Shown here piece by piece: positions 49,031 through 57,857 of a DNA stretch of 64,000 nt. This stretch comes from Kribbella antiqua (GTDB taxonomy: Bacteria > Actinomycetota > Actinomycetes > Propionibacteriales > Kribbellaceae). Numbering within the stretch: the first letter of the stretch is position 1; the number at the start of each line of letters is the position of its first letter. The position numbers and the translations under genes are program-made. The stretch spans positions 108,620-172,619 of the forward strand of contig NZ_SLWR01000017.1 in the NCBI RefSeq assembly GCF_004345665.1, in the 5' to 3' direction. A model generated the notes under the pieces. The model saw only the letters and a list, made by a program, of their open reading frames with translations. It did no database searches and was not told where the DNA came from.

Positions 49031-50470
49031 ATGAGTTCTGCTCCAGCCCAGATCGCTGTCACCGGCCTCGCGGTGATGGGCCGCAACCTGGCCCGGAACC
49101 TGGCGCGCAACGGGTTCCGCGTCGCCGTCCACAACCGGTCGAAGAGCCGGACGGACGCTCTGATCGAGGAGTTCGGTCACGAGGGTGAGTTCACCCCCGC
49201 CGACGACCTGCCCGCTCTGGTCGCGTCGCTGGAGCAACCGCGGAAGATCATCATCATGGTCAAGGCCGGCGAGCCGACCGACGCGGTGATCGACGAACTG
49301 GTCCCGCTGCTGGACGAGGGCGACATCGTCGTCGACGCCGGCAACGCGCACTTCGCCGACACCCGCCGCCGCGAGAACGCCCTGCGTGAGAAGGGCCTGC
49401 ACTTCGTCGGCAGCGGCGTGTCCGGCGGTGAGGAGGGCGCGCTGAACGGCCCGAGCATCATGCCGGGCGGTTCGCCCGAGTCGTACGCCGCACTCGGCCC
49501 GATTCTGACCAAGATCTCCGCGCACGTGAACGGCGAGCCGTGCTGCGTGCACGTCGGACCGGACGGCGCCGGGCACTTCGTCAAGATGCTGCACAACGGT
49601 ATCGAGTACGCCGATATGCAACTGATTGCAGAGGCGTACGACCTGCTCCGCCAAGTCCTCGGACTGTCCCCGGCCGAGCTGGCCGACGTGTTCCGGGACT
49701 GGAACAGTGGCGACCTCGAGTCGTTCCTGATCGAGATCACCGCGGAGGTGCTCAGCCAGGTCGACCCGACCACCGGCGGTCCGTTCGTGGACGTCGTACT
49801 GGACCAGGCGGAGCAGAAGGGCACCGGCCGGTGGACCGTGCAGGTCGCGCTCGACCTGGGCATCCCGGTGAGCGGCATGGCCGAGGCCGTCTTCGGCCGC
49901 TCGCTGTCGGGTGACGTCGTACGGCGGTCTGCGGCGGCCGGGGTGCTGCCGGGGCCGGCGGAGGCCAAGGCGGATGTGGATCGGGATGCGTTCATCGAGG
50001 ACGTGCGGCACGCGCTGTACGCGTCGAAGCTGGTCGCCTACGCGCAGGGCTTCGACGCGATCAGGGCAGCGAGTGAGCAGTACGACTGGGACATCGACCT
50101 CGGTGCGATGGCGACGATCTGGCGTGGCGGCTGCATCATCCGGGCCCGCTTCCTGGACCGGATCAAGGAAGCGTACGACCGGAACCCGGCGCTGCCGTCG
50201 CTGCTCGTGGACGACTACTTCAAGGAAGCGGTCGCCAATGGGCAGGAGGCGTGGCGCCGAGTGGTCGCGACTGCAGCCTCAGTCGGCGTACCGGCACCAG
50301 GCTTCTCTGCCGCACTGTCGTACTACGACGGTCTGCGCGCAGAGCGGTTGCCGGCAGCACTGATCCAGGGCCTGCGCGACCTGTTCGGCGCACACACCTA
50401 CCGCCGTGTCGACCGGGACGGCGCCTTCCACCTCGACTGGTCCGGCGACCGCACCGAGTCCCCGGCCTAG
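49031..50470 (+). CDS. gnd: 6-phosphogluconate dehydrogenase, decarboxylating
   Basis: 479 residues from ATG 49031 behind AGGAG. The NADP motif is VTGLAVMGRNLARNLARNG. The substrate loop SGVSGGEEGALNGPSIMPGG, catalytic-Lys region GAGHFVKMLHNGIEYAD and ATIWRGGCIIRA are all present. Length fits the long dimeric class (E. coli Gnd is 468). It oxidises 6-phosphogluconate to ribulose 5-phosphate, making NADPH. It stands alone here, not with zwf or pgl. Confidence 0.96.
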   Translation: MSSAPAQIAVTGLAVMGRNLARNLARNGFRVAVHNRSKSRTDALIEEFGHEGEFTPADDLPALVASLEQPRKIIIMVKAGEPTDAVIDELVPLLDEGDIVVDAGNAHFADTRRRENALREKGLHFVGSGVSGGEEGALNGPSIMPGGSPESYAALGPILTKISAHVNGEPCCVHVGPDGAGHFVKMLHNGIEYADMQLIAEAYDLLRQVLGLSPAELADVFRDWNSGDLESFLIEITAEVLSQVDPTTGGPFVDVVLDQAEQKGTGRWTVQVALDLGIPVSGMAEAVFGRSLSGDVVRRSAAAGVLPGPAEAKADVDRDAFIEDVRHALYASKLVAYAQGFDAIRAASEQYDWDIDLGAMATIWRGGCIIRARFLDRIKEAYDRNPALPSLLVDDYFKEAVANGQEAWRRVVATAASVGVPAPGFSAALSYYDGLRAERLPAALIQGLRDLFGAHTYRRVDRDGAFHLDWSGDRTESPA

Positions 50471-51858
50471 TCCCGCCCTGCGACTGCGTAGACCAGTAGC
50501 GCAGCCACGCACAGGAACCCTGCCGCGCCGAGGCTCGCCACGTTGAACCCGTGCACCGGGTCAGAGTGAGCCGCCACGGTCCCGGCCACTGTGCTGAGTA
50601 GCGCCGTACCGAGTGACGCACCAACCTGCTGCGACGTCATCACCATGGCGCCGGCCACCGCACTGTCGGGGCCGGCGCCCAGGGTGGCTGTGCTGTTCGC
50701 CGTGACCAGCACCCAGCCGGTGCCGAGTCCAACCAGCAGGAACACCGGGAGCACGTGGAGCCAGTAGCTGCTGTCTGACTTGAGAAGGCCGAGCAGTGCG
50801 AGTCCTGCAGCGATCGTCAGCAGCCCTGGACAGATGAGTGATCGCACCGAGGCTCTGGCTAGCAGCGGGCTTACCGCGCGTACACCTGCCATCAGCCCCA
50901 CCGTCAGCGGCAAGAAGGCCAGACCCGCCTTGACCGGTGTGTAGTGCTGGATGTTCTGCAGGTAGAAGGTCAGGAAGAACAACGCGGCGAACATGCCTAC
51001 GGCGAGGCTGAACACCGCGAGGTATGAGCCACCGCGTCGACGGTCCAGCACGACTCTCAGTGGGAGCAGGGGTGTTGCGACCTTCGCCTGGACTGCGACG
51101 AACGCTGTGAGCAACAGGACGCCGGCCGCCAACGGCAGGAATGTCGTTGGCGCTTCCCAGCCGTCTGGCTCAGCGCTTGCGAATCCGAACACCAGGGCCA
51201 TCAGGCCGGCGGTAGCCAAGACCGCTCCGGCGACGTCGACTTTTACGGTGCTGGGGCGCTCCTCCGGGCATACGGCGTACATGACTCCTGCTGCGGCAAG
51301 TGCGGCGATCGGGAGGTTGACGTACATGCACCAGCGCCAGTCGGCGTAGTCGGTGAGCACTCCGCCGACCAGGACGCCCAGGCCTGACGAGCTGCCCATG
51401 GCTGTGCCGTAGATGCCGAACGCCTTTCCACGCTCAGCGGGTAGCGGAAAGGCGGTGGCCAGGGTCGCCAGCACGGCCGGCGTGAGCAGCGCGCCGAAGA
51501 CGCCTTGCAGGGCTCGGCCGGTGAGCAGCATCGCCGGGCCGGTGGCTGCGCCACCCACTGCGGAGGCGGCGGCGAAGCCGGTCAGCGCGATCAGCAGGAT
51601 GCGTCTGCGGCCGATGAGGACGGTGATGCGACCGCCGAGCAGCAGGAGGCCGCCGTACCCGAGGGCGAAGAGGGTGATCACCCACTGGCGCGTGGGGTCG
51701 GAGAGGCCGAGTGAGCGCTGCACGGACGGCAGCGCGATGTTCATGATCGTAAGGTCGATCCCGATCATCAGCTGCGCCGTCGCAACCGCGGCAAGCGCCC
51801 ACCAGCGTCGTACGTCAGGTGTCGGCCCGGCCTCTGCCGATTGTGTGCTTGTGTCCAT
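50467..51858 (-). CDS. MFS drug efflux transporter, DHA2/EmrB-QacA type
   Basis: 463 residues with about 14 membrane helices. The helix 1 motif IGIDLTIMNIALPSVQRSLG, motif A GGRITVLIGRRRILL and motif C GLGVLVGGVLTDYADWRW are visible. It should expel hydrophobic or cationic drugs using protons. AAGGAAA precedes the ATG. It is divergent from a TetR gene, with a 20-bp operator between. The 3' end overlaps gnd by four bases. Confidence 0.92.
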   Translation of the reverse strand: MDTSTQSAEAGPTPDVRRWWALAAVATAQLMIGIDLTIMNIALPSVQRSLGLSDPTRQWVITLFALGYGGLLLLGGRITVLIGRRRILLIALTGFAAASAVGGAATGPAMLLTGRALQGVFGALLTPAVLATLATAFPLPAERGKAFGIYGTAMGSSSGLGVLVGGVLTDYADWRWCMYVNLPIAALAAAGVMYAVCPEERPSTVKVDVAGAVLATAGLMALVFGFASAEPDGWEAPTTFLPLAAGVLLLTAFVAVQAKVATPLLPLRVVLDRRRGGSYLAVFSLAVGMFAALFFLTFYLQNIQHYTPVKAGLAFLPLTVGLMAGVRAVSPLLARASVRSLICPGLLTIAAGLALLGLLKSDSSYWLHVLPVFLLVGLGTGWVLVTANSTATLGAGPDSAVAGAMVMTSQQVGASLGTALLSTVAGTVAAHSDPVHGFNVASLGAAGFLCVAALLVYAVAGRD

Positions 51859-51876
51859 GCGTTTTCCTTAGGTGGA

Positions 51877-51896
51877 CAGTTGTAGTGCTACGACTG
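51877..51896. promoter_or_regulatory. TetR operator, MFS/TetR intergenic
   Basis: CAGTTGTAG-TG-CTACGACTG is a 20-bp dyad with eight of nine pairs. A related half, GCACTACAA at 51913-51921, inverts TTGTAGTGC at 51880-51888. TACAAT at 51917-51922 is a good -10 for the TetR gene and lies eight bases before its ATG. Confidence 0.7.
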
Positions 51897-51930
51897 TAAG
51901 GCAACGAGTGTTGCACTACAATCGGTTTCC

Positions 51931-52536
51931 ATGGACGCGACTTCCTCTTCGCCGGCGCGGGGCCGCAATCGGCGCGGGCAGGGCGAACTGCTGCGCCGCG
52001 AGATCATCGACGCGACCTTGCGGATGCTGAACGAACTGGGTGATGACGAGGCGCTGTCTCTGCGCGCAGTCGCACGGGAGGTGGGAATCGCGGCGACGTC
52101 CGTCTACATCCACTTCGCCGACCGGGACGAACTCGTCTCGGCGGCCCTGGAGCAGTGCGCAGCCGACCTGCTGCGCGATCAGGCTCAGCCCGTGGACGGT
52201 GATCCGGTGGCGCAACTACGGGCGCGACTGGTGTTTCTGGGCGCGTGGGTTCGCGACAACGGGGGTCTGTACAAGGTGCTGCACGAGAGCAGCATCAACC
52301 AGCGGATGCATCTGGCATTCAAGGACGAGCTGAACTCCGCGACCGTCGTAGCTGTGCAGCGATGCATGGATGCTGGACTCGCCCCCGCTGACGACGCTGC
52401 CGCGGTTGCGCTCGATCTTCGCGCCGCGGTGCACGGCGCGGTCTCGCTGCGGGTGAACGAACCAGGTACGGCGTTTCCGCCGCTCGAGGAGCAGGTCGAC
52501 CGATTCCTGATCAAGCTGGTCGGAGTGCGTCTGTAG
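51931..52536 (+). CDS. TetR family regulator of the MFS pump
   Basis: 201 residues. The helix-turn-helix reads LSLRAVAREVGIAATSVYIHFADRDEL. The C-terminal domain resembles the TetR_C_13/WHG group (VSLRVNEPGTAFPPLEEQVDRFLIKLVG). With TACAAT eight bases upstream, the mRNA is probably leaderless. Divergent layout and shared operator argue that it represses itself and the pump. Confidence 0.9.
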   Translation: MDATSSSPARGRNRRGQGELLRREIIDATLRMLNELGDDEALSLRAVAREVGIAATSVYIHFADRDELVSAALEQCAADLLRDQAQPVDGDPVAQLRARLVFLGAWVRDNGGLYKVLHESSINQRMHLAFKDELNSATVVAVQRCMDAGLAPADDAAAVALDLRAAVHGAVSLRVNEPGTAFPPLEEQVDRFLIKLVGVRL

Positions 52537-52574
52537 CCGGGCGGTTGTCATGACAGGGGAATTGGCGCTAGGGA

Positions 52575-52590
52575 TCGAACGTATGTTCTA
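52575..52590 (+). promoter_or_regulatory. LexA (SOS)-box-like site
   Basis: TCGAAC-GTAT-GTTCTA matches 14 of 16 positions of the actinobacterial SOS box TCGAAC-N4-GTTCGA, counting the spacer. TAATAG overlaps its end as a possible -10. It lies 61 bases before the gene at 52652. Confidence 0.55.
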
Positions 52591-52651
52591 ATAGACTCTC
52601 AGCGCCAGCCCGCTCACGGCGGGCGATGTTCATGAAGGAGATCGCCGCAAC

Positions 52652-53101
52652 ATGACTGTAGACACTCTGGCAGCAGAACCGCGGACCGACGTCGCCGACA
52701 CTCCCGACGACCTGGCCGGAACTTCGCCTGCCTCCCCCGAGGTCGCGTCACCCGACGACGTGACCCCAGTTGCCGAAGCTGTGGACGCCAAGCCGAAGAA
52801 GGCTCCGGCGAAGAAGGCCGCGGCCAAGAAGACCAAGACCCTCGAACTGACGCTCACCGTGACCGGCACGGCCGACGGCGAGTGGCATGCCGAGCTCAAG
52901 CAGGGCAGCACCTACCTGGCCCGCGGCCTCGCCGTCGCGGCGGCGGCGGTGTCCCGCGCCGCCAAGGAACTCCACGAGGACCTCTCCACCCCCATCGACG
53001 AGGTCATCGAAGCCGCTCGCGAACAGCAAGCCGCCAAGGTAGCCGCCCTCGAAGCCGAGCTGGAAGCAGCCCGCAAAGCCCTCGCCGACCTCGAGGACTA
53101 A
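52652..53101 (+). CDS. Hypothetical protein with Lys/Ala-rich linker and coiled coil
   Basis: 149 residues behind AAGGAG. An acidic disordered N-terminus (1-47) leads to a histone-H1-like KPKKAPAKKAAAKKTK segment. A small beta domain follows (LELTLTVTGTADGEWHAELK), then a C-terminal coiled coil (AAREQQAAKVAALEAELEAA). It may belong to the actinobacterial family DUF6319, but I am not sure. The basic segment could touch nucleic acid. A LexA-like box upstream suggests DNA-damage control. Confidence 0.65.
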   Translation: MTVDTLAAEPRTDVADTPDDLAGTSPASPEVASPDDVTPVAEAVDAKPKKAPAKKAAAKKTKTLELTLTVTGTADGEWHAELKQGSTYLARGLAVAAAAVSRAAKELHEDLSTPIDEVIEAAREQQAAKVAALEAELEAARKALADLED

Positions 53102-53155
53102 TCACCCAGGCGGCCGTTGCCTGGCAGCTGGCGACCGCCTCACCAAAGCCAGTTC

Positions 53156-53191
53156 GTGCTGCTGTAGCCATCCCTCCGGCTACAGCAGCAC
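53156..53191 (+). terminator. Perfect 14-bp hairpin terminator
   Basis: GTGCTGCTGTAGCC at 53156-53169 pairs with 53178-53191 around an 8-base loop. After one C-C mismatch the stem extends a further four pairs. It lies 54 bases after the preceding stop codon. No other feature was seen in 53102-53359. Confidence 0.78.
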
Positions 53192-53359
53192 CAACTGCCC
53201 CCAACCACCAGATCCGGCGGTGGGTTCTGGCGGGTGTGGGATGGGGAGTTGTGATGTAGTCGGCGCGCCGGATTGGTGGGCGGGAGGGGGAGGGAGGCCT
53301 TACCGTGATTGCCTGGGCCGATCCTGGTGGGCCCTGGCCGCTCCGGATGAAGGGGTCAG

Positions 53360-53896
53360 ATGAGCGCTTTTCAGGACATGGGATCGTTGTTGCTGGTTCG
53401 GGGGGCGGATGAGCTCGAGCATGCCGGTGGGAGTCTGTACGTCCACCTGCACCGGGTCGCCAAGCGGCTCACCACGCTCGGTGCCTCCGACACCCTGATC
53501 CTGGCCGGGCTCGCGCACGCGGCGTACGGGACCGATGGTTTCCCGACCCACCTCTTCGACTGGCAGACCGAGCGTTCGGTCCTTGAAGCCGTCATCGGAA
53601 CCGAGGCGGAGCTGATCGTCTACCGGTACGGCGCCTGCGACCGCGAAACCACCTGGCGCGACCTCGCCGAGCACCACACCGTCACCGACCGCTTCACCGG
53701 CACCTCGGAAGAGCTGTCGGTCGCCGACCTGCGCGACCACATCGACCTCACCATCGTCAACGAGCTCGACGTCCTCGACCACGCGCCGGCGCTGGCGCCC
53801 AAACTCCGCCCCTTCCTCCAGGAACAAATCCCCCGCTGGCAGTCGCTCGCCTCCCCCGCCGTCCTGGCCGAGTCCCACCGCGTCCTCCAACTCTGA
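53360..53896 (+). CDS. DUF6817-type protein (HD/inositol-oxygenase-like)
   Basis: 178 residues. The motif HAGGSLYVHLHRVAKRLTTL and then LAGLAHAAYGTDGF gives spaced His residues as in metal-dependent HD-fold proteins. DVLDHAPAL later adds another Asp/His. The family, as I recall it, is DUF6817; its function is unknown. It stands alone. Confidence 0.65.
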   Translation: MSAFQDMGSLLLVRGADELEHAGGSLYVHLHRVAKRLTTLGASDTLILAGLAHAAYGTDGFPTHLFDWQTERSVLEAVIGTEAELIVYRYGACDRETTWRDLAEHHTVTDRFTGTSEELSVADLRDHIDLTIVNELDVLDHAPALAPKLRPFLQEQIPRWQSLASPAVLAESHRVLQL

Positions 53897-53957
53897 TCCG
53901 CGCACTCCGGGGGTGGGTTTGCTGGAAAAGTGGTGCGGCGCGACGGATGATCGGGGT

Positions 53958-54368
53958 ATGGCCCGGTATGAAGTGGTTGCTCGCACGAAGACCGATCGAC
54001 GACTGTCCGACACCGAGTACATCGAGCTCGCGCTCAGGTCCTCCTCGCTGGACAAGGGGATGACGTTCCAGCGCGTCTCCGACCTGCCGGACGGGACGGT
54101 TGCCATCGTCCTCCAGCAGAAGATGAGCCCTCGCAAGCACGACGCCGCACACTGCATGGCGACTCGCAGCCTGGCTCAGCTCGGCTTCCCCGCCACCCAG
54201 ATCCAGCAGATCGACCTGCACCGCCTCTCCCGCAAGGGCCGCACCCTGGTCAGGTCCTGGTACACACCCCAGGAGCCGCCCGGCGACCCATCCGGCGACC
54301 GCGAGCCCCGCCGCCCGGCGCCCAACCCGCCGTACTTGAAAGCAGCCCTCGAACTTCCAGGCGAGTAG
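53958..54368 (+). CDS. Hypothetical protein (136 residues)
   Basis: Not recognised. The first 105 residues look like a compact alpha/beta domain (RYEVVARTKTDRRLSDTEYI, DGTVAIVLQQKMSPRKHDAAH). The C-terminus is Pro-rich and probably disordered. The ATG at 53958 is preferred over an earlier in-frame start. Codon use is normal for the window. 54369-54549 holds nothing recognisable. Confidence 0.55.
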   Translation: MARYEVVARTKTDRRLSDTEYIELALRSSSLDKGMTFQRVSDLPDGTVAIVLQQKMSPRKHDAAHCMATRSLAQLGFPATQIQQIDLHRLSRKGRTLVRSWYTPQEPPGDPSGDREPRRPAPNPPYLKAALELPGE

Positions 54369-54549
54369 CCAAGGAAGGGCCGCACACAGCCCGGCAAACA
54401 CCGGGTCGCCAACTCGGCCCGCGGCCTCGATGCCCCCGGGCGGTTTCCGGAAATTGGTTTGCGCTGGGTGGCAGCGATCTTCCGGAAAGCGCAGCACACC
54501 AGGCACCGGCGGTGGTCTGCGGGTCGCGGGGTTCGGTGGGGCGCATTGT

Positions 54550-55272
54550 TTATGGGGTGAAGACTTCGAAGCGGGTGGCGTAGGTGGTGCCTAGGCGGGT
54601 GCCCGTGGCTCGGGCTGCGGACTCGAGGAACTCGGCGGGGTCGAAGTCGGGGTTGTTGAGGCCGTCGAGGTAGGCCTTGTGGGCCTTGAGGGATTGGACG
54701 CCCAGGTCGAAGGTGTCGGTGATGTCGGCGGCGTGGCGGGACTGGGGTGAGCCGCCGGCCCAGACCTGGCGTACGCCGGTCCACTGGTCTCCGGCGTCGG
54801 GGAAGATCCAGCGGTTCGCCGCGTCGCGGGCGGCGTCGAGGGTGGCGCGGCCGGTGCTGATGTGGTCGGCCTGGTTGAGCGCTACGTCGCCGTCCCAGGT
54901 GTCGCGGAAGTTGTTGGTGATGACGATCTCCGGCTGGTACCGCCGGATCACCGCGGTGATGACGCGGCGGAGCGCGACGCCGTACTCGATGGTGCCGTCG
55001 GGCTGGCCGAGGAACTCCACCGACGAGACGCCGACGATGCGTGCGGATTCGATCTGCTCGGCTTCGCGGACCGCGCCGCACTCGGCCGGGTCGACGCCGT
55101 CGATGCCGGCCTCGCCGGAGGTGAGCAGGCAGTACACGACTTCCTTGCCCTGCGCGGTCCATCGCGCGATCGCCGCGGCGGACCCGAACTCCAGGTCATC
55201 CGGGTGCGCGACCACCGCCAGAGCTTTCTGCCAGTTCTCGTCCACCGGTTCCAAGGGCTGTACACCAGTCAT
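54550..55272 (-). CDS. PIG-L/LmbE family N-deacetylase
   Basis: 240 residues. The zinc motif AHPDDLEFG is near the N-terminus, and NQADHISTGRATLDAARDA supplies the later metal histidine. Members remove acetyl groups from GlcNAc-type substrates (MshB, Mca, LmbE). It is not clearly MshB itself; a mycothiol-S-conjugate amidase-like or sugar deacetylase role is possible. Confidence 0.87.
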   Translation of the reverse strand: MTGVQPLEPVDENWQKALAVVAHPDDLEFGSAAAIARWTAQGKEVVYCLLTSGEAGIDGVDPAECGAVREAEQIESARIVGVSSVEFLGQPDGTIEYGVALRRVITAVIRRYQPEIVITNNFRDTWDGDVALNQADHISTGRATLDAARDAANRWIFPDAGDQWTGVRQVWAGGSPQSRHAADITDTFDLGVQSLKAHKAYLDGLNNPDFDPAEFLESAARATGTRLGTTYATRFEVFTP

Positions 55273-55363
55273 TACCGCAGGCTAGTCCCCAATCCGCTGA
55301 CGCCGAAACCTTCTCTGCCCGAAGATGCACTCCTGGTAGTCCACGACATCCACAGCCGCGGGA

Positions 55364-56662
55364 CTAGCCGAAGACCTGGCGGGTGTAGGGGTTTTCGAAG
55401 GTTCGCGTGGGGTCCAGGCGGTCCCGGACGGCCAGGAAGTCTTTGAAGTGGGGGTAGCGGGCGGCCAGGTCGGCAGCGGTGAGGGTGTGGAGTTTGCCCC
55501 AGTGCGGGCGGGCCTTGTAGTCGGCGACAATGCGTTCGAAGGCTTGGAAGTACCGGTCGTGGGAGAGGCGGTGGTACTGGTGGATGGCGATGTAGGCGGT
55601 ATCGCGGCCGTTGGCGGTGGAGAGCCAGATGTCGTCCGCCGCGGCGACCCGCACCTCGATCGGGAACGGGATCCGCTCGCCTGAACTGTCGATCCAGTCG
55701 CGCAGGCGGCGGATCACCTCGACCACGTTTTCGCGCGGTACGGCGTACTCCGACTCGCGGAACACCACGTTGCGCTCCGAGCAGAACACCTTGTACGACG
55801 CGTCGACGTACTCGCGGGCCGACAACGCGCGGGACGCGATCCGGTTGATCCGCGGAACCAGAGAAGGCTGCCGGACCGACAACCGGTTGGTCAGCTCGAA
55901 CACCTTGTTCGACAGCAGTTCGTCGTCGACCCAGCCGCGGACACGGCCGACCGGAGACGCGCCGACGCCGGCCTCGACGCGGTTGTTCCGCTTGGTCAGC
56001 GCGAGGTCGGTGTGCGGGAACCAGTAGAACTCGAAGTGATCGTTGCCATCGGCAAGTTCATCGAAGCCGTGCAGTACGTCGCCCAACGGCATCGGCATCT
56101 CCTGCGCGCGGAGCAGGAACGCCGGCACGCACTGCAGCGTGAGCGAGCTGATCACGCCGAGCGCACCGATCGAGACGCGGGCCGCCGCGAAGACGTCCGG
56201 GTTCTCCTCGGCGGAGCAGTGCAGCACGGAGCCGTCCGCGGTGACCAGGTCGAGCGCGACGATCTGCGTGGCGAGGCCGCCGAGCCGCGCGCCAGTGCCG
56301 TGCGTACCGGTGGAGATCGCGCCGGAGATGGTCTGTTTGTCGATGTCGCCGAGGTTCGCCATCGCGAGGTCGAAGGCGGCAAGCCCTGCGTTGAGCTTGC
56401 GCAGCCCGGTGCCCGCGCCGACGGTGACTCGACCGGAGCTCTGATCGGCGTGCGTGATGGACGCAAGGCCGTCGAGCCGGACCATCACCTGCTCTGGCAC
56501 TGAGCAGCCGGTGAACGAGTGCCCGGCGCCGACCGCCTTCAGCTTCTTGCCCTGCTCAGCCGCGGCCTTCACGGCCGAAGCGAGCTCGTCGACCGAGCCT
56601 GGGCGCAGGATCTCCACGCCGGTCGCCGACTCGGTGCCGGCCCAGTTGCGCCAGGTGCTCAT
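55364..56662 (-). CDS. FAD-linked sugar-lactone oxidase (D-arabinono-1,4-lactone oxidase family)
   Basis: 432 residues. The VAO-type FAD domain has VGAGHSFTGCSV, a site of covalent flavin in some members. TISGAISTGTHGTG follows. The ALO C-terminal domain contains HWGKLH and ends HFKDFLAVRDRLDPTRTF. It should oxidise an aldonolactone or alditol with oxygen. Its start overlaps the stop of the upstream aldolase-like gene (ATGA), so they form one operon. Confidence 0.9.
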   Translation of the reverse strand: MSTWRNWAGTESATGVEILRPGSVDELASAVKAAAEQGKKLKAVGAGHSFTGCSVPEQVMVRLDGLASITHADQSSGRVTVGAGTGLRKLNAGLAAFDLAMANLGDIDKQTISGAISTGTHGTGARLGGLATQIVALDLVTADGSVLHCSAEENPDVFAAARVSIGALGVISSLTLQCVPAFLLRAQEMPMPLGDVLHGFDELADGNDHFEFYWFPHTDLALTKRNNRVEAGVGASPVGRVRGWVDDELLSNKVFELTNRLSVRQPSLVPRINRIASRALSAREYVDASYKVFCSERNVVFRESEYAVPRENVVEVIRRLRDWIDSSGERIPFPIEVRVAAADDIWLSTANGRDTAYIAIHQYHRLSHDRYFQAFERIVADYKARPHWGKLHTLTAADLAARYPHFKDFLAVRDRLDPTRTFENPYTRQVFG

Positions 56663-57813
56663 CCGAAGTTCTTCCCTTCGCCCCGATAGGTGGCGAGCTC
56701 GGTCAGCTCGTCGCCGTCGATCGCGTACAGGATGTCGAAACGCTCCAGCATCTCGCCCGCCTTCGCGTACCGCATCCAGACCCGGTCTCCAAGCTGCAGC
56801 CCTTCGGCGGAACTACCAAGGACCGGAGTCTGCACTTCTCCAGCACCTTCTGTGCCCAACAGCTTCAGCCCGGCCGGCCAAGCCGGCAGCGGCAGGCGGG
56901 ACTTCTTGGCCGGCCCGGAGGCGACGTAACCGCCGCCGAAGAGCGTGGCGATCCGAGGAGCAGGACGCCGTACGACGTCCAGCGCATAGGCGACCGCATG
57001 CGATGGCTGGAAGACGTCGTACTTGTCGAAGAGGGTCGGGCCGTAGAGACCGGAGCCGGCGGTGACCTCGGTGACGCCCGGGTCGGCGCTGCTGATCTCG
57101 AGGCTGCCGGTGCCGCCGCTGTTGACGAGGCGCACCGGCGCCAACTGCTTGACCGCGTCCACCACGGCGCCCCGCCGGTCGGCGAGCTCGTGGGCCGAGC
57201 GGCGCTTCACCCAGCGGACCGCGGGCGACGTGTCGGGGAGACCGGCGATCTGGGCCTCGTAGAACATCACGCCGGCAAGCTCGAACGCCTCATCGGCGAC
57301 GACTTGCCGAGCGAGTGCGACGACGTCGTCCGGAGTGCGCAGAGGCGAGCGTCGTACGCCGAGATGCTGGCCCAGCACACGCAGAGACGCGTCCACGTCA
57401 AGGCAGACCTGCAGACGCATGCCGTCGCCAGCCACTGACTTGATCAGCGCGAGGTGCTCGGCAGAGTCGACCATCAAGGTGATGCGCGCGGCCGCTTCCG
57501 GGTCGGCGGCCAACGAGCGGAGAGCGGAACGATGGACGGTCGGGTAGCCGAGCAGGATGTCGTCGACGCCGTTCCGGGCGAGCCACAGCGCTTCGGGCAG
57601 CGCGTAGCTCATCACCCCGTGGAAGCCGGGCCGCTCGAGGGCCGCCGCGAGCAGCGCGCGGCAGCGGACCGACTTGGACGCGACCCGGATCGGCGTCCCC
57701 GCCGCGCGGCGGACCAGATCGTCCGCGTTCCGCCGGAACGCGGCCAGGTCGACGACCGCGTACGGCGCGTCGAGGCCCGCGGTCAGGCGGGTGTAACGGT
57801 CGAAGTCACCCAT
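56659..57813 (-). CDS. Amino acid deaminase/aldolase, alanine-racemase-N fold
   Basis: 384 residues from ATG 57813. A PLP-barrel start (APYAVVDLAAFRRNADDLVRRA) and RVASKSVRCRALL, where Lys binds PLP, mark the D-threonine-aldolase/D-serine-dehydratase-like group. LVNSGGTGSLE gives the phosphate loop. On the minus strand TACACT lies about eight bases before the ATG, with TTACCT 17 bases further up, so the transcript may be leaderless. It is coupled to the lactone oxidase, a pairing I recall from other actinomycetes. Confidence 0.83.
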   Translation of the reverse strand: MGDFDRYTRLTAGLDAPYAVVDLAAFRRNADDLVRRAAGTPIRVASKSVRCRALLAAALERPGFHGVMSYALPEALWLARNGVDDILLGYPTVHRSALRSLAADPEAAARITLMVDSAEHLALIKSVAGDGMRLQVCLDVDASLRVLGQHLGVRRSPLRTPDDVVALARQVVADEAFELAGVMFYEAQIAGLPDTSPAVRWVKRRSAHELADRRGAVVDAVKQLAPVRLVNSGGTGSLEISSADPGVTEVTAGSGLYGPTLFDKYDVFQPSHAVAYALDVVRRPAPRIATLFGGGYVASGPAKKSRLPLPAWPAGLKLLGTEGAGEVQTPVLGSSAEGLQLGDRVWMRYAKAGEMLERFDILYAIDGDELTELATYRGEGKNFG

Positions 57814-57857
57814 AGGGGGAGTGTAGGACAACAAATACTGAAAGGTAATACAACTTC

